A stretch of DNA of 64,000 nt from Streptomyces spiroverticillatus (GCA_014650415.1 BMUX01000008.1:250784-314783); one strand, 5' to 3'; positions 45,580 through 54,298 are shown, counted from the stretch's first letter. The notes: generated by a model not told the origin, from the letters alone. Made by a program: numbers and translations.

Positions 45580-47298
45580 ATGAGCCGACCCCACACGCTG
45601 AGCTGGCTCGACGCACCCCGCGACGACACCGGCGTGGAGATGTTCGACGCGACCTCCCACACCTACCGGCCCTACACCGAACTCGCCGACCAGGCGGCCC
45701 GGATCGCGGGCGGGCTGATCGCGGCCGGGGTCCCGCACGGGGCGGCCGTGCCACTGCTGTGCTCCACCGGGCCCGACCTCGTCGCCGCGTTCTACGGGGT
45801 GCAGGCCGCCGGATGCGTGGTGAGCGTGCTGGCGCCGCCCACCGGCATGTCGGGCGAGGCCGCCCGCGCGCACGTGCGGGCCGTCGTCGCCGCCGTGGGC
45901 GCCGACACCGTCCTGGTGGACGCCGCGCACCGGGCGTACGCCGTGGACGTCCTGGCCGAGGCCGCGCCGTACACCCGCGTCCTGCTCCTGGAAGAACTGA
46001 CCGCGGCCGCACCCGGCGGGCGGGACGCGGCCGAGCAGGCGCTGGTCCAGTTCACCTCGGGCAGCTCCGGCAACCCGCGCGGAGTACGGATCAGCCATGC
46101 GGCGCTGGACGCGAACACCGCCGCGATCCGCGCCTGGGAGCGGGCCGGACGCGACGACTCCTGGTGCTCCTGGCTGCCGATGCACCACGACATGGGGCTC
46201 ATCGGCTGCCTGGTCGTGCCGGTCTCCGGCAACAACCGGCTCGCGGTCTGCCGTCCCGAGACCTTCCTGCGCCACCCGCTGGCGTACCTCAACCGCTTCG
46301 ACGCCAACCGGGTCGAGCAGCCCGCGACGATCACCGCCACCCCGGCGTTCGGCCTCCAGCGCATCGTGGACCGCGTCGGCCACGCCGACCTGGCGGGCGC
46401 CGACCTGTCCGGCGTACGGGCGGTCATCGTCGGGGCCGAACGCATCGACCCCGCGCTGGTGACCCGCTTCACCGGGCTGCTGAGCCCGTACGGTCTCTCC
46501 CCGCGCACGCTCACCCCCGCCTACGGGCTGGCCGAGTCCACCCTCGCCGTCACCGGAGTGCCCGTCGAGGAGGCCCCGCGCGCCGTCCGCGTGCACCGCG
46601 ACGGCCTGCGGGTCGGGGAACGGGTCGGCCTCGCGGGCGAGGACCCGGACCGCGAGACGGTCCGGGTGATGAGCTGCGGCCGCGCACTGGACGGCCTCAC
46701 GGTGCGCGTGGTGGGAGAGGACGGAGAGCCGCTGCCCGAGGGGTACGTCGGTGAACTGGCCGTCACCGGAACCTCGTTGGCCGACGGCTACCTCGCCGAC
46801 GGGTCCGCCGGGAGCACCTCCTTGGCGGACGGCCGGCTGCTCACCCGGGACGTCGCCTTCGCACTGGCGGGGGAGTTCTACGTCCTGGGCAGGCTCGGCG
46901 ACAGCGTCAAGGTGCACGCCCGCTCGCTCTTCGCCGAGGACGTCGAGCTGATGCTCGGGCGCGCCGGACTCAACCCGAGCCGGATCTGCGTCGTGCTCGG
47001 CGAGGCGGACGGCCGCGCGCACGCCGTGGCCGTGCTGGAGGGGCTGGACGAGCGGGCCGCCGAGGTGGCCCGGGACGTGCTCGCCTCGGCCTGCCCGGGA
47101 ACGCGGCGGCACGTGGCGCGGGTGCCGCGCGGCGCCATTCCCCGTACCAGCAGCGGAAAGAGCCGCCGCCGGCAGCTCTGGCAGCGGCTCAGCACGGAGT
47201 ACGTCCTCGACGCGGGGGACCGGGCGTCGGCCGCCGACGCGGCACCCGCCCCGGACCCGGACCCGGTGCCCGCCGCCACGACCGACACCCCCGGGTGA
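45580..47298 (+). CDS. Fatty-acyl-AMP-ligase-like (FAAL/FadD32-like) enzyme
   Basis: A 572-residue ANL-superfamily enzyme. FTSGSSGNPRGVRISH (158-173) is the P-loop, WLPMHHDMGLIGCLVVPV (198-215) is the FAAL-type motif, AYGLAESTLAVTG follows and PRTSSGKSRRRQLW carries the catalytic Lys near the C-terminus. FAALs make acyl adenylates and transfer them to an ACP rather than to CoA, feeding fatty acids into PKS or NRPS lines. A dedicated ACP gene lies 97 bases downstream. GAGGAG precedes the ATG at 45580 by eight bases. The C-terminal 35 residues are Asp/Pro/Ala-rich. It begins the seven-gene rightward transcript through 52725. Confidence 0.87.
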   Translation: MSRPHTLSWLDAPRDDTGVEMFDATSHTYRPYTELADQAARIAGGLIAAGVPHGAAVPLLCSTGPDLVAAFYGVQAAGCVVSVLAPPTGMSGEAARAHVRAVVAAVGADTVLVDAAHRAYAVDVLAEAAPYTRVLLLEELTAAAPGGRDAAEQALVQFTSGSSGNPRGVRISHAALDANTAAIRAWERAGRDDSWCSWLPMHHDMGLIGCLVVPVSGNNRLAVCRPETFLRHPLAYLNRFDANRVEQPATITATPAFGLQRIVDRVGHADLAGADLSGVRAVIVGAERIDPALVTRFTGLLSPYGLSPRTLTPAYGLAESTLAVTGVPVEEAPRAVRVHRDGLRVGERVGLAGEDPDRETVRVMSCGRALDGLTVRVVGEDGEPLPEGYVGELAVTGTSLADGYLADGSAGSTSLADGRLLTRDVAFALAGEFYVLGRLGDSVKVHARSLFAEDVELMLGRAGLNPSRICVVLGEADGRAHAVAVLEGLDERAAEVARDVLASACPGTRRHVARVPRGAIPRTSSGKSRRRQLWQRLSTEYVLDAGDRASAADAAPAPDPDPVPAATTDTPG

Positions 47299-47395
47299 CA
47301 CCTCCACGCCCGACCGGCACCCTCGCCCGACCGGCATCTTCGCCCGCCCGGCCCCGCACCACCCCGTCCGACCGGCCCCCAGAACAGGAGACCCC

Positions 47396-47665
47396 ATGTC
47401 CTACTCCAGTGCAGAGGTGCGCGAGACCGTGCTCGCGATCATCGAGCAACTCGCCCCCGAACGGGAGAGGTTCGAGCCGGGCAAGGACCTGCGTCTGGTC
47501 GAGGACCTGGGATTCCACTCCCTGGCCCTGCTGGAGATGGCGTTCGCGATCGAGGACGACTTCGACCTGCCGCCGATCGACGAGCAGACCGGACGCGCCA
47601 TCCAGACCACCGAGCAGGTCCTCGCCTACGTCCTGAGCCAGGTCGAGGTCCGGACGCCGTCGTGA
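47396..47665 (+). CDS. Stand-alone acyl carrier protein with GFHSL site
   Basis: An 89-residue acidic carrier protein directly after the FAAL gene. The predicted attachment serine lies in EDLGFHSLALLEMAFAIED (about residues 38-56). The normal D before the serine (DSL) is replaced by H, giving HSL. I recall the same HSLALLE variant in ACPs partnered with FAAL-type ligases, so it is probably functional and modified by the cluster's phosphopantetheinyl transferase. AACAGGAGACC supplies the ribosome site before the ATG at 47396. Its role would be to hold the activated acyl group for transfer to a downstream synthase. Confidence 0.87.
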   Translation: MSYSSAEVRETVLAIIEQLAPERERFEPGKDLRLVEDLGFHSLALLEMAFAIEDDFDLPPIDEQTGRAIQTTEQVLAYVLSQVEVRTPS

Positions 47666-47719
47666 GAACCCCCGCCGCCTCCCCGCACGACGACGTCATG
47701 ACGTAATGAAGGAGCCACG

Positions 47720-48703
47720 ATGACCGAGGCGATCTCCCTCTCGGACCTCACCAAGCGTTTCGGCGAGCAGACCGCACTCGACCGGGTGTCGCTGCGCATC
47801 CCCGCCGGAACCGTGGTGGGCCTGCTCGGCCCCAACGGAGCGGGCAAGACCACCCTCATCAACTGCCTGACCACCCTGCTGCAGCCCGACGGCGGCACCA
47901 TCGAGGTCCTCGGCCACGACCCCGCGACCGACCCGTCGCTGGTGCGTGCCAACATCGCCGTCACCGGACAGTTCGCGGCCCTCGACGAACAGATCAACCC
48001 GCGCGAGAACCTCGTCTTCTTCGGCCGTCTGCTCGGCCTCGGCAAGGGCGAGGCCCAGCAGCGGGCGGGCGAGATGCTGGAGCGGTTCGAGCTGGGAGAG
48101 GCGGCCTACACCCCCGTCGGCTACCTCTCCGGAGGCATGCGCCGCCGCCTCGACCTCGCCGTGAGCCTGGTGGTGCCCAGGCCCGTGCTCGTCCTGGACG
48201 AGCCGACCACCGGCCTCGATCCGCGCAGCCGCAAACTCCTGTGGGAGATGGTCAGGGCCGAGGCCGCGCGCGGGGTCGCCGTGCTGCTCACCACGCAGTA
48301 CCTGGAGGAGGCCGACCAGCTCGCCGACCGCATCGTCGTCATCGACAAGGGCCGGGTCCTGGCCGACGGCTCGTCGGACCAGCTGAAGCGGGACGTGGGC
48401 GGCCTCATGTGCAGGCTCACGCTGACCAGCGCCGCCGATGCCCGGGCGGCCCTCCTCGCGCTCGGCGAACTGCCGGGTGTGAGCGCCGAGGGCGAGAAGG
48501 TCGCCGTGCCGATGGCGCGTCCCGAGGACGTCGGCGGGGTGCTCGGCCTGCTGGAGGGCAAGGGGCTGCGGATCGCCGACATCGAGGTGACGAAGCCGAC
48601 GCTGGACGAGGTCTTCTTCGCGTTCACCGAGCCGTCGCAGGCCCCGGGGACTTCCGAGACCTCGCAGGCCCCGGGGAACTCGGTGAAGGGGGCCGCCCGA
48701 TGA
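47720..48703 (+). CDS. ABC transporter ATPase (DrrA type)
   Basis: A 327-residue ATPase. Walker A is GLLGPNGAGKTTLINCL (about residues 33-49), the signature is YLSGGMRRRLDLA, Walker B is VLVLDEPTTGLDPRSR and the switch region ends TTQYLEEADQL with the expected acidic residues. The C-terminal 80 residues are the DrrA-type regulatory extension ending in an Ala/Ser/Pro-rich tail with a repeated S-Q-A-P-G. With the two following permeases it forms an ABC-2 exporter for the cluster product or for self-protection. AAGGAG lies seven bases before the ATG at 47720, and the stop overlaps the first permease start (ATGA). Confidence 0.93.
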   Translation: MTEAISLSDLTKRFGEQTALDRVSLRIPAGTVVGLLGPNGAGKTTLINCLTTLLQPDGGTIEVLGHDPATDPSLVRANIAVTGQFAALDEQINPRENLVFFGRLLGLGKGEAQQRAGEMLERFELGEAAYTPVGYLSGGMRRRLDLAVSLVVPRPVLVLDEPTTGLDPRSRKLLWEMVRAEAARGVAVLLTTQYLEEADQLADRIVVIDKGRVLADGSSDQLKRDVGGLMCRLTLTSAADARAALLALGELPGVSAEGEKVAVPMARPEDVGGVLGLLEGKGLRIADIEVTKPTLDEVFFAFTEPSQAPGTSETSQAPGNSVKGAAR

Positions 48704-49518
48704 GCACCACCCCCGGCGTCGCCGCCGTGCCCGCCGCCCCCGCACCCCCGGGCCGCCCGGCCGGCCTCCAGCACGACTTCCAGGTGCTCTTCGACCGGCT
48801 GCGGACCCGCTCCTTCTCCCGGGGCGGCCTGGTCGCCACCGTCGTGCAGCCGCTGCTCTTCTTCGCCATCTTCTACTGCACCTTCGCCACCATGCTCGAC
48901 GCGCGGGGCATCGACTTCGGCCGCTTCGTCACCCCCACCGTCCTGGTCCAGGCGTTGATGTTCGTCGCCATCGGCAGCGCCACCGACCTGGCCGCCGACC
49001 GCTCCAGCGGCGTCTTCTCCCGCCTGCTGACCAGCCCGGTCGACATGCGCGCCATGAGCCTCGCGCACCTGGCCGTCGTCGCCCTGCAGGGCCTGCTGTC
49101 CAGCGTCGCCGTCGTCCTCGCCGGACACCTGGTGGGCTTCCGGTTCGACCAAGGAGTGCTCGCCGCCCTGGGGTTCGTGCTGTTCGCCGTGGCGTTCACC
49201 GTCGCGCTCTCGCTGGCCACGGCCACCATCGCGCTGCGCCTGAAGAACCTGGAGGCGCTCAGCGCGGTGCTCCACCTGCCGTACCTGCCGCTGCTGGTGC
49301 TCTCCACCGGCTTCGTCGAGGCGGACCTCTTCCCCGGCTGGCTCCAGCCGATCGTCGCGGCGTCACCGGTGTCCGGAGTCATCGACGCGCTGCGTGCCCT
49401 GTCGAGCGCCGAGCTCACCTGGGGCGCGGTGCTGCCCGGCCTCGCCTGGCTGGTGGGCCTCGTCGCCCTCTTCTCCTGGACCACGACCACAGCCTTCAGG
49501 AAGGTGGCCGTCCGATGA
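48700..49518 (+). CDS. ABC-2 type exporter permease, first of two
   Basis: A 272-residue membrane protein with six hydrophobic segments, including TVVQPLLFFAIFYCTF, VLVQALMFVAIGS, LAVVALQGLLSSVAVVLAG, ALGFVLFAVAFTVAL, LPLLVLSTGFV and LPGLAWLVGLVALF. The cytosolic loop DLAADRSSGVFSRLLTSPVDM (length and R-S-x-G-[VI]-[FL]-x-R-L) is the classic DrrB/ABC-2 coupling helix. It starts with ATGA overlapping the ATPase gene. The last coding bases (GGAAGGTGGCCGTCCG) and stop are duplicated 32 bases downstream at the start of the second permease. It is expected to form a heterodimer with that permease. Confidence 0.9.
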   Translation: MSTTPGVAAVPAAPAPPGRPAGLQHDFQVLFDRLRTRSFSRGGLVATVVQPLLFFAIFYCTFATMLDARGIDFGRFVTPTVLVQALMFVAIGSATDLAADRSSGVFSRLLTSPVDMRAMSLAHLAVVALQGLLSSVAVVLAGHLVGFRFDQGVLAALGFVLFAVAFTVALSLATATIALRLKNLEALSAVLHLPYLPLLVLSTGFVEADLFPGWLQPIVAASPVSGVIDALRALSSAELTWGAVLPGLAWLVGLVALFSWTTTTAFRKVAVR

Positions 49519-49553
49519 CCGCGCTGCTCAGGAAGGTGGCCGTCCGATGACCG
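49496..49553 (+). repeat. 32-bp tandem duplication at the permease gene junction
   Basis: The 26 bases at 49496-49521 are repeated exactly at 49528-49553 (period 32). The unit includes the end of permease 1, its TGA stop and the ATGA overlap. The first ATG (49515) now opens an 11-codon frame (MTALLRKVAVR) that ends at 49550, overlapping the real permease 2 start at 49547. The duplication therefore copied a stop-start junction between coupled genes. Confidence 0.85.
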
Positions 49554-50383
49554 TGCAGTCGCCGGGACCCCTCGCACCGACGGCGTCGCCGTCGCCCTCC
49601 CCCTCGCCCGACCCGACCACCCTGGCCGGGGCCTCCGTCATCATCGCCGGACGCGTGATCCGCCAGTTCGTCCGCAACCGGATGATGCTGATCGTCACCA
49701 TCGCCTTTCCGCTGCTCCAGCTCTTCATGCTGCTGGCCGCGTTCAGCGTGCTCGTCCAGGACACCCAGGGCGTCGACTACGTCCGCCGGCTCGCCCCGCT
49801 GATCGTGCTCACCACCGCGTTCTCCTCGATCCTCACCACCGCCATCGCCCTGTGGAGCGACATCCGCAGCGGGGTGTTCAACCGGCTGCGCGCCATGCCG
49901 CTGGACATGCGGGCGTACGTCTTCGGGCGGATCGGCGGGGACTTCGTACGCATCATGGGCGTGGCCGTGCTGGTGACGCTGGTCGCGCACACGGTCGGCT
50001 TCCGGTTCTCCAACGGGCCCCTGGCCGTCCTCGGCTTCTTCGGGATCGTCGCCCTGTTCGGGATGATGTGCAGCGCGCTGGCGGTCGCCGTCGCGCTCGT
50101 CGCCCAGCACCCCGGCATCATCGTCCGGTACGTCCAGATGCCCACGCTGGTAATGACGTTGATGTCCAGCGGTTACGTACCCCTGGAGGCCTTCCCGGGC
50201 TGGATCCAGCCCGTGGTGAGCGTCAACCCCGTCTCCCTGGCGGCCGGTGCGCTCGCCGGGCTGTCCCACGAGGGCGCGCTGACCGTGCCGGTGCTCGGCA
50301 CGGTCGCCTGGACCCTCGGCGTCACCGCCGTGTGCACCGTCGTCGCCACCCGGCGCTTCGCGCTGCTCGTGAAGCGCGGCTGA
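49547..50383 (+). CDS. ABC-2 type exporter permease, second of two
   Basis: A 278-residue membrane protein with six hydrophobic segments (for example LMIVTIAFPLLQLFMLLAAF, LIVLTTAFSSILTTAIAL, GVAVLVTLVAHTVGF, GIVALFGMMCSALAVAVAL, VMTLMSSGYVPL and VAWTLGVTAVCTVVA). The cytosolic coupling loop is SDIRSGVFNRLRAMPLDM, the ABC-2 consensus. The N-terminal 30 residues are Pro/Ser-rich and cytoplasmic. The ATG at 49547 lies after the duplicated junction and is preceded by GGAAGGTGG. With the upstream permease and ATPase it completes the exporter. The FAD-oxidoreductase GTG start follows three bases after its stop. Confidence 0.9.
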   Translation: MTVQSPGPLAPTASPSPSPSPDPTTLAGASVIIAGRVIRQFVRNRMMLIVTIAFPLLQLFMLLAAFSVLVQDTQGVDYVRRLAPLIVLTTAFSSILTTAIALWSDIRSGVFNRLRAMPLDMRAYVFGRIGGDFVRIMGVAVLVTLVAHTVGFRFSNGPLAVLGFFGIVALFGMMCSALAVAVALVAQHPGIIVRYVQMPTLVMTLMSSGYVPLEAFPGWIQPVVSVNPVSLAAGALAGLSHEGALTVPVLGTVAWTLGVTAVCTVVATRRFALLVKRG

Positions 50384-50385
50384 CC

Positions 50386-51750
50386 GTGGCGGACATCGTC
50401 GTACTGGGCGGGGGAGTGGCCGGTCTCGGCCTCGCCGTCTTCGCCGCCCGGCGAGGACACCGGGTGACGCTCGTCGAACGCGACGGCCCGCCCCCCGCCG
50501 GCGGACCCCACACCGAGGTCGCCGACTGGGACCGGCGCGGCGTGCCGCACGCCCGCCAGGGGCACGCCCTCCTCGGCCTCGGCATCGGAGTGCTGCGCGA
50601 GGAGTGCCCCGAGGTACTGGCCGGGCTGACCGACCGGGGGGCCGTCCCCGTCGCCCTGGAGACGGGCGGCGACGACCTCGGCCTGCTCGGCCGCCGCCTG
50701 GTCTTCGAGGCCGCGCTGCGCCGCCGCGCCGTCGCCGACCCCGCCGTCACGCTGCTGCACGACCGGGCCACCGGACTGCTGAGCCGCGGTACGCCGCACG
50801 GGGTTCCGCACGTGCACGGGGTCCGGCTCGCGGAAGGCGGCGACCTGACCGCCGACGTGGTGCTGGACGCCACCGGGCGCAGATCGTCGGTGGCCGCCTG
50901 GCTCACCGCGATCGGCGGCGAACCTCCTCGGGAGACCGTCCAGGCCTGCGGCTTCTCCTACATCGCCCAGGAGTTCGCACTCGGCCCCGGCGGGCGCTTC
51001 CCGTCCCTGCGGGCACCGGTGGTGCACGAGCTGGACTTCGCCACCGTGCTCGCCTTCCCCGGCGACAACGGCCGCTTCCACCTCTCGACCACCGTCTCCT
51101 CCCACGACCCCGTCCGCACCCGGCTGCTGGAACGAACGGTCTACTTGCGCTTCCTGGAGAGCGTGGCCCCGGTACGCGCCTGGCTCGACGGGGCGAGCCC
51201 GGTCGGTGACCCGATGCCGATGGCCGGGCTGGAGAACCGCCGCCGCTCGCTCGCCGTGGACGGCGCGCCCCTGGTCACCGGGTACGCGCTGGTCGGCGAC
51301 GCCAGCGTCCAGACCAACCCCACCTTCGGCCGCGGCGTCTCCCTCGCCCTGGCCCACGCCAGAACCCTCGCCGACCGCCTCGACCGGCTCGACCAGAACC
51401 CGTACGACTGGGCGCGGGAGACCCACGGGGCCACCGACGCGTGCCTGGGCCAGTGGTTCGAGCAGCAGGTCGCCACCGACACCGCCCGGCTCGCCGAACT
51501 CGCGGGCGGCACCCACGACGACTCGCTGACCGCCCGCGTCCTCACCGCCCTCGCCGTGCTGCGCGAGGAGGACGCGCTCGTACGGATCGCCGCCGAGCGC
51601 GTCTACCACATGCTGCTCACCCCGGCCGAGCTGATGGGCGACCGCAAGGTGGCCCGCCGGGTGCTCGCGTTCCTGCGCGAACACCCCGACCTGCGACGCG
51701 AGCACGTCGGACCCAACCGCCAGGACTTCGAGCGCCTGGTCACCGGCTGA
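50386..51750 (+). CDS. FAD-dependent oxidoreductase/monooxygenase-like
   Basis: A 454-residue flavoprotein. The N-terminal Rossmann site is VADIVVLGGGVAGLGLAVFA with E in VTLVERDG for ribose binding. The second FAD motif is YALVGDASVQTNPTFGRGVSLALA (about residues 300-323). RVPGRRSSVAAW-type ATGRRSSV forms the central strand. The fold is that of p-hydroxybenzoate-hydroxylase and geranylgeranyl-reductase relatives; the C-terminal 100 residues are helical. Hydroxylation of an aryl group or dehydrogenation of a ring is plausible in this cluster. The GTG at 50386 follows the permease stop after two bases, with no separate ribosome site, so translation is probably coupled. Confidence 0.85.
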   Translation: MADIVVLGGGVAGLGLAVFAARRGHRVTLVERDGPPPAGGPHTEVADWDRRGVPHARQGHALLGLGIGVLREECPEVLAGLTDRGAVPVALETGGDDLGLLGRRLVFEAALRRRAVADPAVTLLHDRATGLLSRGTPHGVPHVHGVRLAEGGDLTADVVLDATGRRSSVAAWLTAIGGEPPRETVQACGFSYIAQEFALGPGGRFPSLRAPVVHELDFATVLAFPGDNGRFHLSTTVSSHDPVRTRLLERTVYLRFLESVAPVRAWLDGASPVGDPMPMAGLENRRRSLAVDGAPLVTGYALVGDASVQTNPTFGRGVSLALAHARTLADRLDRLDQNPYDWARETHGATDACLGQWFEQQVATDTARLAELAGGTHDDSLTARVLTALAVLREEDALVRIAAERVYHMLLTPAELMGDRKVARRVLAFLREHPDLRREHVGPNRQDFERLVTG

Positions 51751-51855
51751 TCGCCGACGGAAACCGGCCGTGCGCCCACCGCGTCGAGCCGTGCGCCTGC
51801 CGAAAGCGCCCGCCGAGGCGCCTACCCGCTGAAGTGCCTATGGGAGGTAACCACC

Positions 51856-52725
51856 ATGAAAGTCACCCTGCCCACCGACGTCACGCTGAGCTACGACATC
51901 TACGGCCCCGAGGACGGCCCCGTCGTCGTGCTCGTGCCCGGCCAGCACCAGGCCTCCCTCTTCGAGACCATGCAGGTGCCGCAGCTGACCAAGGCCGGCT
52001 ACCGGGTCGTCACCTTCGACCTGCGCGGCGTGTTCCCCTCCGAGGAGACCCCGCCGCCGTACACCGTGGAACTGCTCGGACAGGACCTGGCCGCCCTCAA
52101 CGAGGCGCTGGAGCTGGGCCCCTGTACGTACATCGGCTACTCGGTGGGCGCGATGATCCTCCTCGAACTGGCCATGAAGCGCCCGGACCTGATCGAGCGC
52201 GCCGCCCTCATCGGGGTCCCGTGGAAGCCCGGCGCGCTGCAACAGGCCATCCAGGCCGAGGCGGTGGACCGGCTCAAGAACGGCCACAAGGTCCCGGCCC
52301 TGCTGGAGGGGGCCTTCCGGGCGATGTACCTGTTCGGGCCGCGCGCGCTCAACCGCGACCAGTTCATCGCCCCCTACCTGGAGGGGCTCGCGGGCCTGGC
52401 CGAGTCGGGCGGTCACGGGGCGATCGGCCACGCCGAGGCGTCCACCAACTTCCGGCCCAGCGAGGAGGACGTGAAGGCGGTCCGGGTGCCGTTGCTGGTC
52501 GTCGGCATGGAGCACGACATCGTCGCGCCCCGCCACCTCTCGCGCGAGCTGGCCGACCTGATCCCCACCGCCGAGTACACCGAGATCCGCAACTGCGGTC
52601 ACGCCTCCCTCCTGGAGAAGCCCACCGAGGTCAACGCCCTGGTCGCGGACTACCTCCGGTCCGGCAAGGTCGGCACCCCGCGCGGTGCTCGCCGGCTCGC
52701 GGAGGACCGTACGCAGGACAGTTGA
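51856..52725 (+). CDS. Alpha/beta hydrolase
   Basis: A 289-residue hydrolase. VVVLVPGQHQA forms the oxyanion region, TYIGYSVGAMI is the nucleophile elbow (Ser at about 97), EHDIVAP supplies the acid and CGHASLLEKP the His. Family members hydrolyse esters or lactones or act as haloperoxidase-like or C-C hydrolases. In the cluster it might release, trim or proofread an acyl intermediate. The ribosome site GGGAGGTAACC is nearly ideal. It is the last gene of the rightward FAAL transcript, followed within 20 bases by a 16-bp perfect hairpin. Confidence 0.87.
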   Translation: MKVTLPTDVTLSYDIYGPEDGPVVVLVPGQHQASLFETMQVPQLTKAGYRVVTFDLRGVFPSEETPPPYTVELLGQDLAALNEALELGPCTYIGYSVGAMILLELAMKRPDLIERAALIGVPWKPGALQQAIQAEAVDRLKNGHKVPALLEGAFRAMYLFGPRALNRDQFIAPYLEGLAGLAESGGHGAIGHAEASTNFRPSEEDVKAVRVPLLVVGMEHDIVAPRHLSRELADLIPTAEYTEIRNCGHASLLEKPTEVNALVADYLRSGKVGTPRGARRLAEDRTQDS

Positions 52726-52743
52726 CGCTCCCGCCCCACGACC

Positions 52744-52780
52744 AACGGCTCCCGGCCTCTGCGTGAGGCCGGGAGCCGTT
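52744..52780. terminator. Perfect 16-bp hairpin terminator
   Basis: AACGGCTCCCGGCCTC (52744-52759) and GAGGCCGGGAGCCGTT (52765-52780) pair perfectly around the five-base loop TGCGT, followed by GTCGT. The hairpin sits between the convergent hydrolase (stop 52725) and methyltransferase (stop at 52794) genes and can serve both. It is the clearest terminator in the window. Confidence 0.92.
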
Positions 52781-52793
52781 GTCGTACGCCTTG

Positions 52794-53942
52794 TTACGGT
52801 CGGGCCGTCAGCCGGTACAGCCGGTGGAACGGGTGCCCCACGTCGATCACCCGGGTGTCGAGCCCCGCCTCGGTGGCGTACGCGCGCACGGTGTCCGGGC
52901 GCATCACCGTGCCGGTGGCCGCACTCGGTGTGCTGCTCATTCCGACGGGCAGGCAGTGCAGCACACTCACCGCGTAGTGGAAGCGTTCGCTGTCCGGCGC
53001 GGCCGGGGTGAACCGCTCGCCGACCGACGGTTCCATCAACAGCACCGTGCCCCCGGGCGCCAGCAGCCCCCGGCAGGCGCGCAGCACGTCCACCGGCGCC
53101 GACATGTCGTGCAGGGCGTCGAACACGCAGACCAGCGTGTGCCCGGCCGCATCGGCCGCACCGGCGTCCCCCGCCCGGAAGGTGACCCGCTCGCGCAGTC
53201 CCTCCGCCGGGTCGGTGGCGGCGAGGTTCGTCTCGGCGTCCCGGATCGACGCCTCGTCCAGGTCGATCCCGTGCACCTCGGCGTCCGGGAACATCCGGGC
53301 CAGCGCCAGCGTGGAGAGCCCGGAGCCGCACGCCACGTCGGCGATGCTGCTGCCCGGCACCTGGAGCCGGGCGTCGACGTCGGGCAGGTGGCGGCTGATC
53401 CAGCCGGGGAGGTGGTGCTCGAAGACCCCGCGGTTCAGGCCCGCCTGGCCGCCGCGCAGGGCCTCGCCGTAGGCGGCGTACGGAAGGCCCCGGCGGCCCC
53501 GGTAGGCCTCCACCAGCTGCGGCAGCACGGCCGCCATGCCGCCGATGGGCATCACGACCAGCGGGGCGATCCAGTTCGGGCTGTCGGCGTCGAGGAGGGC
53601 TTCGGCGTGGGCGGGCGGCAGCGTGAACACCCGTACTTCCGGGGTCTTCTCGGGTGCGTCGACGGTCAATACCCCGGCGCAGGACTGCTGTTCCAGCCAC
53701 TCCCGGACCATCCGGGCGTCCAGGTCGGCCGCCTCGGCGACCTGCGCGGCCGTGGCGGGGCCGGTGCGGCGCAGGGCCTCGTACAGGCCCAGTTCGAGGC
53801 CGAGGAAGCAGGTCATCAGCTCGGCCGAGGCGAGCCCGGCGCCGAACAGGCGCAAGGAGAAGGCCTGCGTGGGGTCGGGAGCCGGGGCCTTCCCCCGCTG
53901 GACGGGTATGCGCGCGGCGGGCTGCCGGTGGGCGGGAGCCAC
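52794..53942 (-). CDS. SAM-dependent methyltransferase with winged-helix domain (Rv2258c-like)
   Basis: A 382-residue methyltransferase. The N-terminal winged-helix-like part (about residues 20-120) contains GLYEALRRTGPATAAQVAEAADLDARMVREWLEQQ, as in Rv2258c-type and O-methyltransferase family 2 proteins. The catalytic part has motif I IADVACGSGLSTLALARMFP (about 205-224), acidic VHGIDLDEASI and post-motif LLAPGGTVLLMEPS. An O- or N-methyltransferase acting on a cluster intermediate is the best guess. The GTG at 53942 lies 5 bases after the VOC stop and has no clear ribosome site; a longer frame would start inside the VOC gene. It is cotranscribed with the VOC protein. Confidence 0.8.
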   Translation of the reverse strand: MAPAHRQPAARIPVQRGKAPAPDPTQAFSLRLFGAGLASAELMTCFLGLELGLYEALRRTGPATAAQVAEAADLDARMVREWLEQQSCAGVLTVDAPEKTPEVRVFTLPPAHAEALLDADSPNWIAPLVVMPIGGMAAVLPQLVEAYRGRRGLPYAAYGEALRGGQAGLNRGVFEHHLPGWISRHLPDVDARLQVPGSSIADVACGSGLSTLALARMFPDAEVHGIDLDEASIRDAETNLAATDPAEGLRERVTFRAGDAGAADAAGHTLVCVFDALHDMSAPVDVLRACRGLLAPGGTVLLMEPSVGERFTPAAPDSERFHYAVSVLHCLPVGMSSTPSAATGTVMRPDTVRAYATEAGLDTRVIDVGHPFHRLYRLTARP

Positions 53943-53947
53943 GGCGG

Positions 53948-54298
53948 TCAGAGGTGGGCGAGGACGTTGACGACGTTGCCGTCGCCGTCCCGGTAGAAGA
54001 AGCGCCGTACGCCCCACTCCTCGTCCGCCGGGCCGTAGATGACCTCAAGACCTGCGGCCCGGGCCTCGTCGAGCGCCGCCTGAAGGTCCTCGACCTCGAT
54101 GGAGGCGGCCGGGTTGACCGGCCCGGTGGGGTCCTTGGTGATCAGGCTGACCTGGACGGAGTGGTCCGTGGGCGGGGCGAGCGTGGCGATCCAGCCGTGA
54201 TTCATGATCACTTCCATTCCGGTGACCCGGGTGTGGGCCGCCACGGCGGCATCGAGGTCGGTCACCGTGAGCAGCGGCATCGCGCGGAGAGCAGACAT
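53948..54298 (-). CDS. VOC/glyoxalase-like small protein
   Basis: A 116-residue VOC-fold protein with MPLLTVTDLDAAVAAHTRVTG at the N-terminus and FFYRDGDGNVVNVLAHL at the C-terminus, the usual end strand with D-x-x-G-N. At this length it contains two half-domains. In antibiotic clusters VOC proteins are often binding or resistance proteins (as in bleomycin or thiocoraline binding); a self-protection role is possible but not shown. The gene is leaderless: TACGCT (54311-54306 on the minus strand), seven bases, then ATG at 54298. It precedes the methyltransferase in a two-gene leftward transcript. Confidence 0.8.
   Translation of the reverse strand: MSALRAMPLLTVTDLDAAVAAHTRVTGMEVIMNHGWIATLAPPTDHSVQVSLITKDPTGPVNPAASIEVEDLQAALDEARAAGLEVIYGPADEEWGVRRFFYRDGDGNVVNVLAHL

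Noticed and set aside
44073..46754. Long rightward open frame across the aryl ligase and into the FAAL gene
   Set aside because: It overlaps two well-supported genes in other frames and has shadow-type composition.
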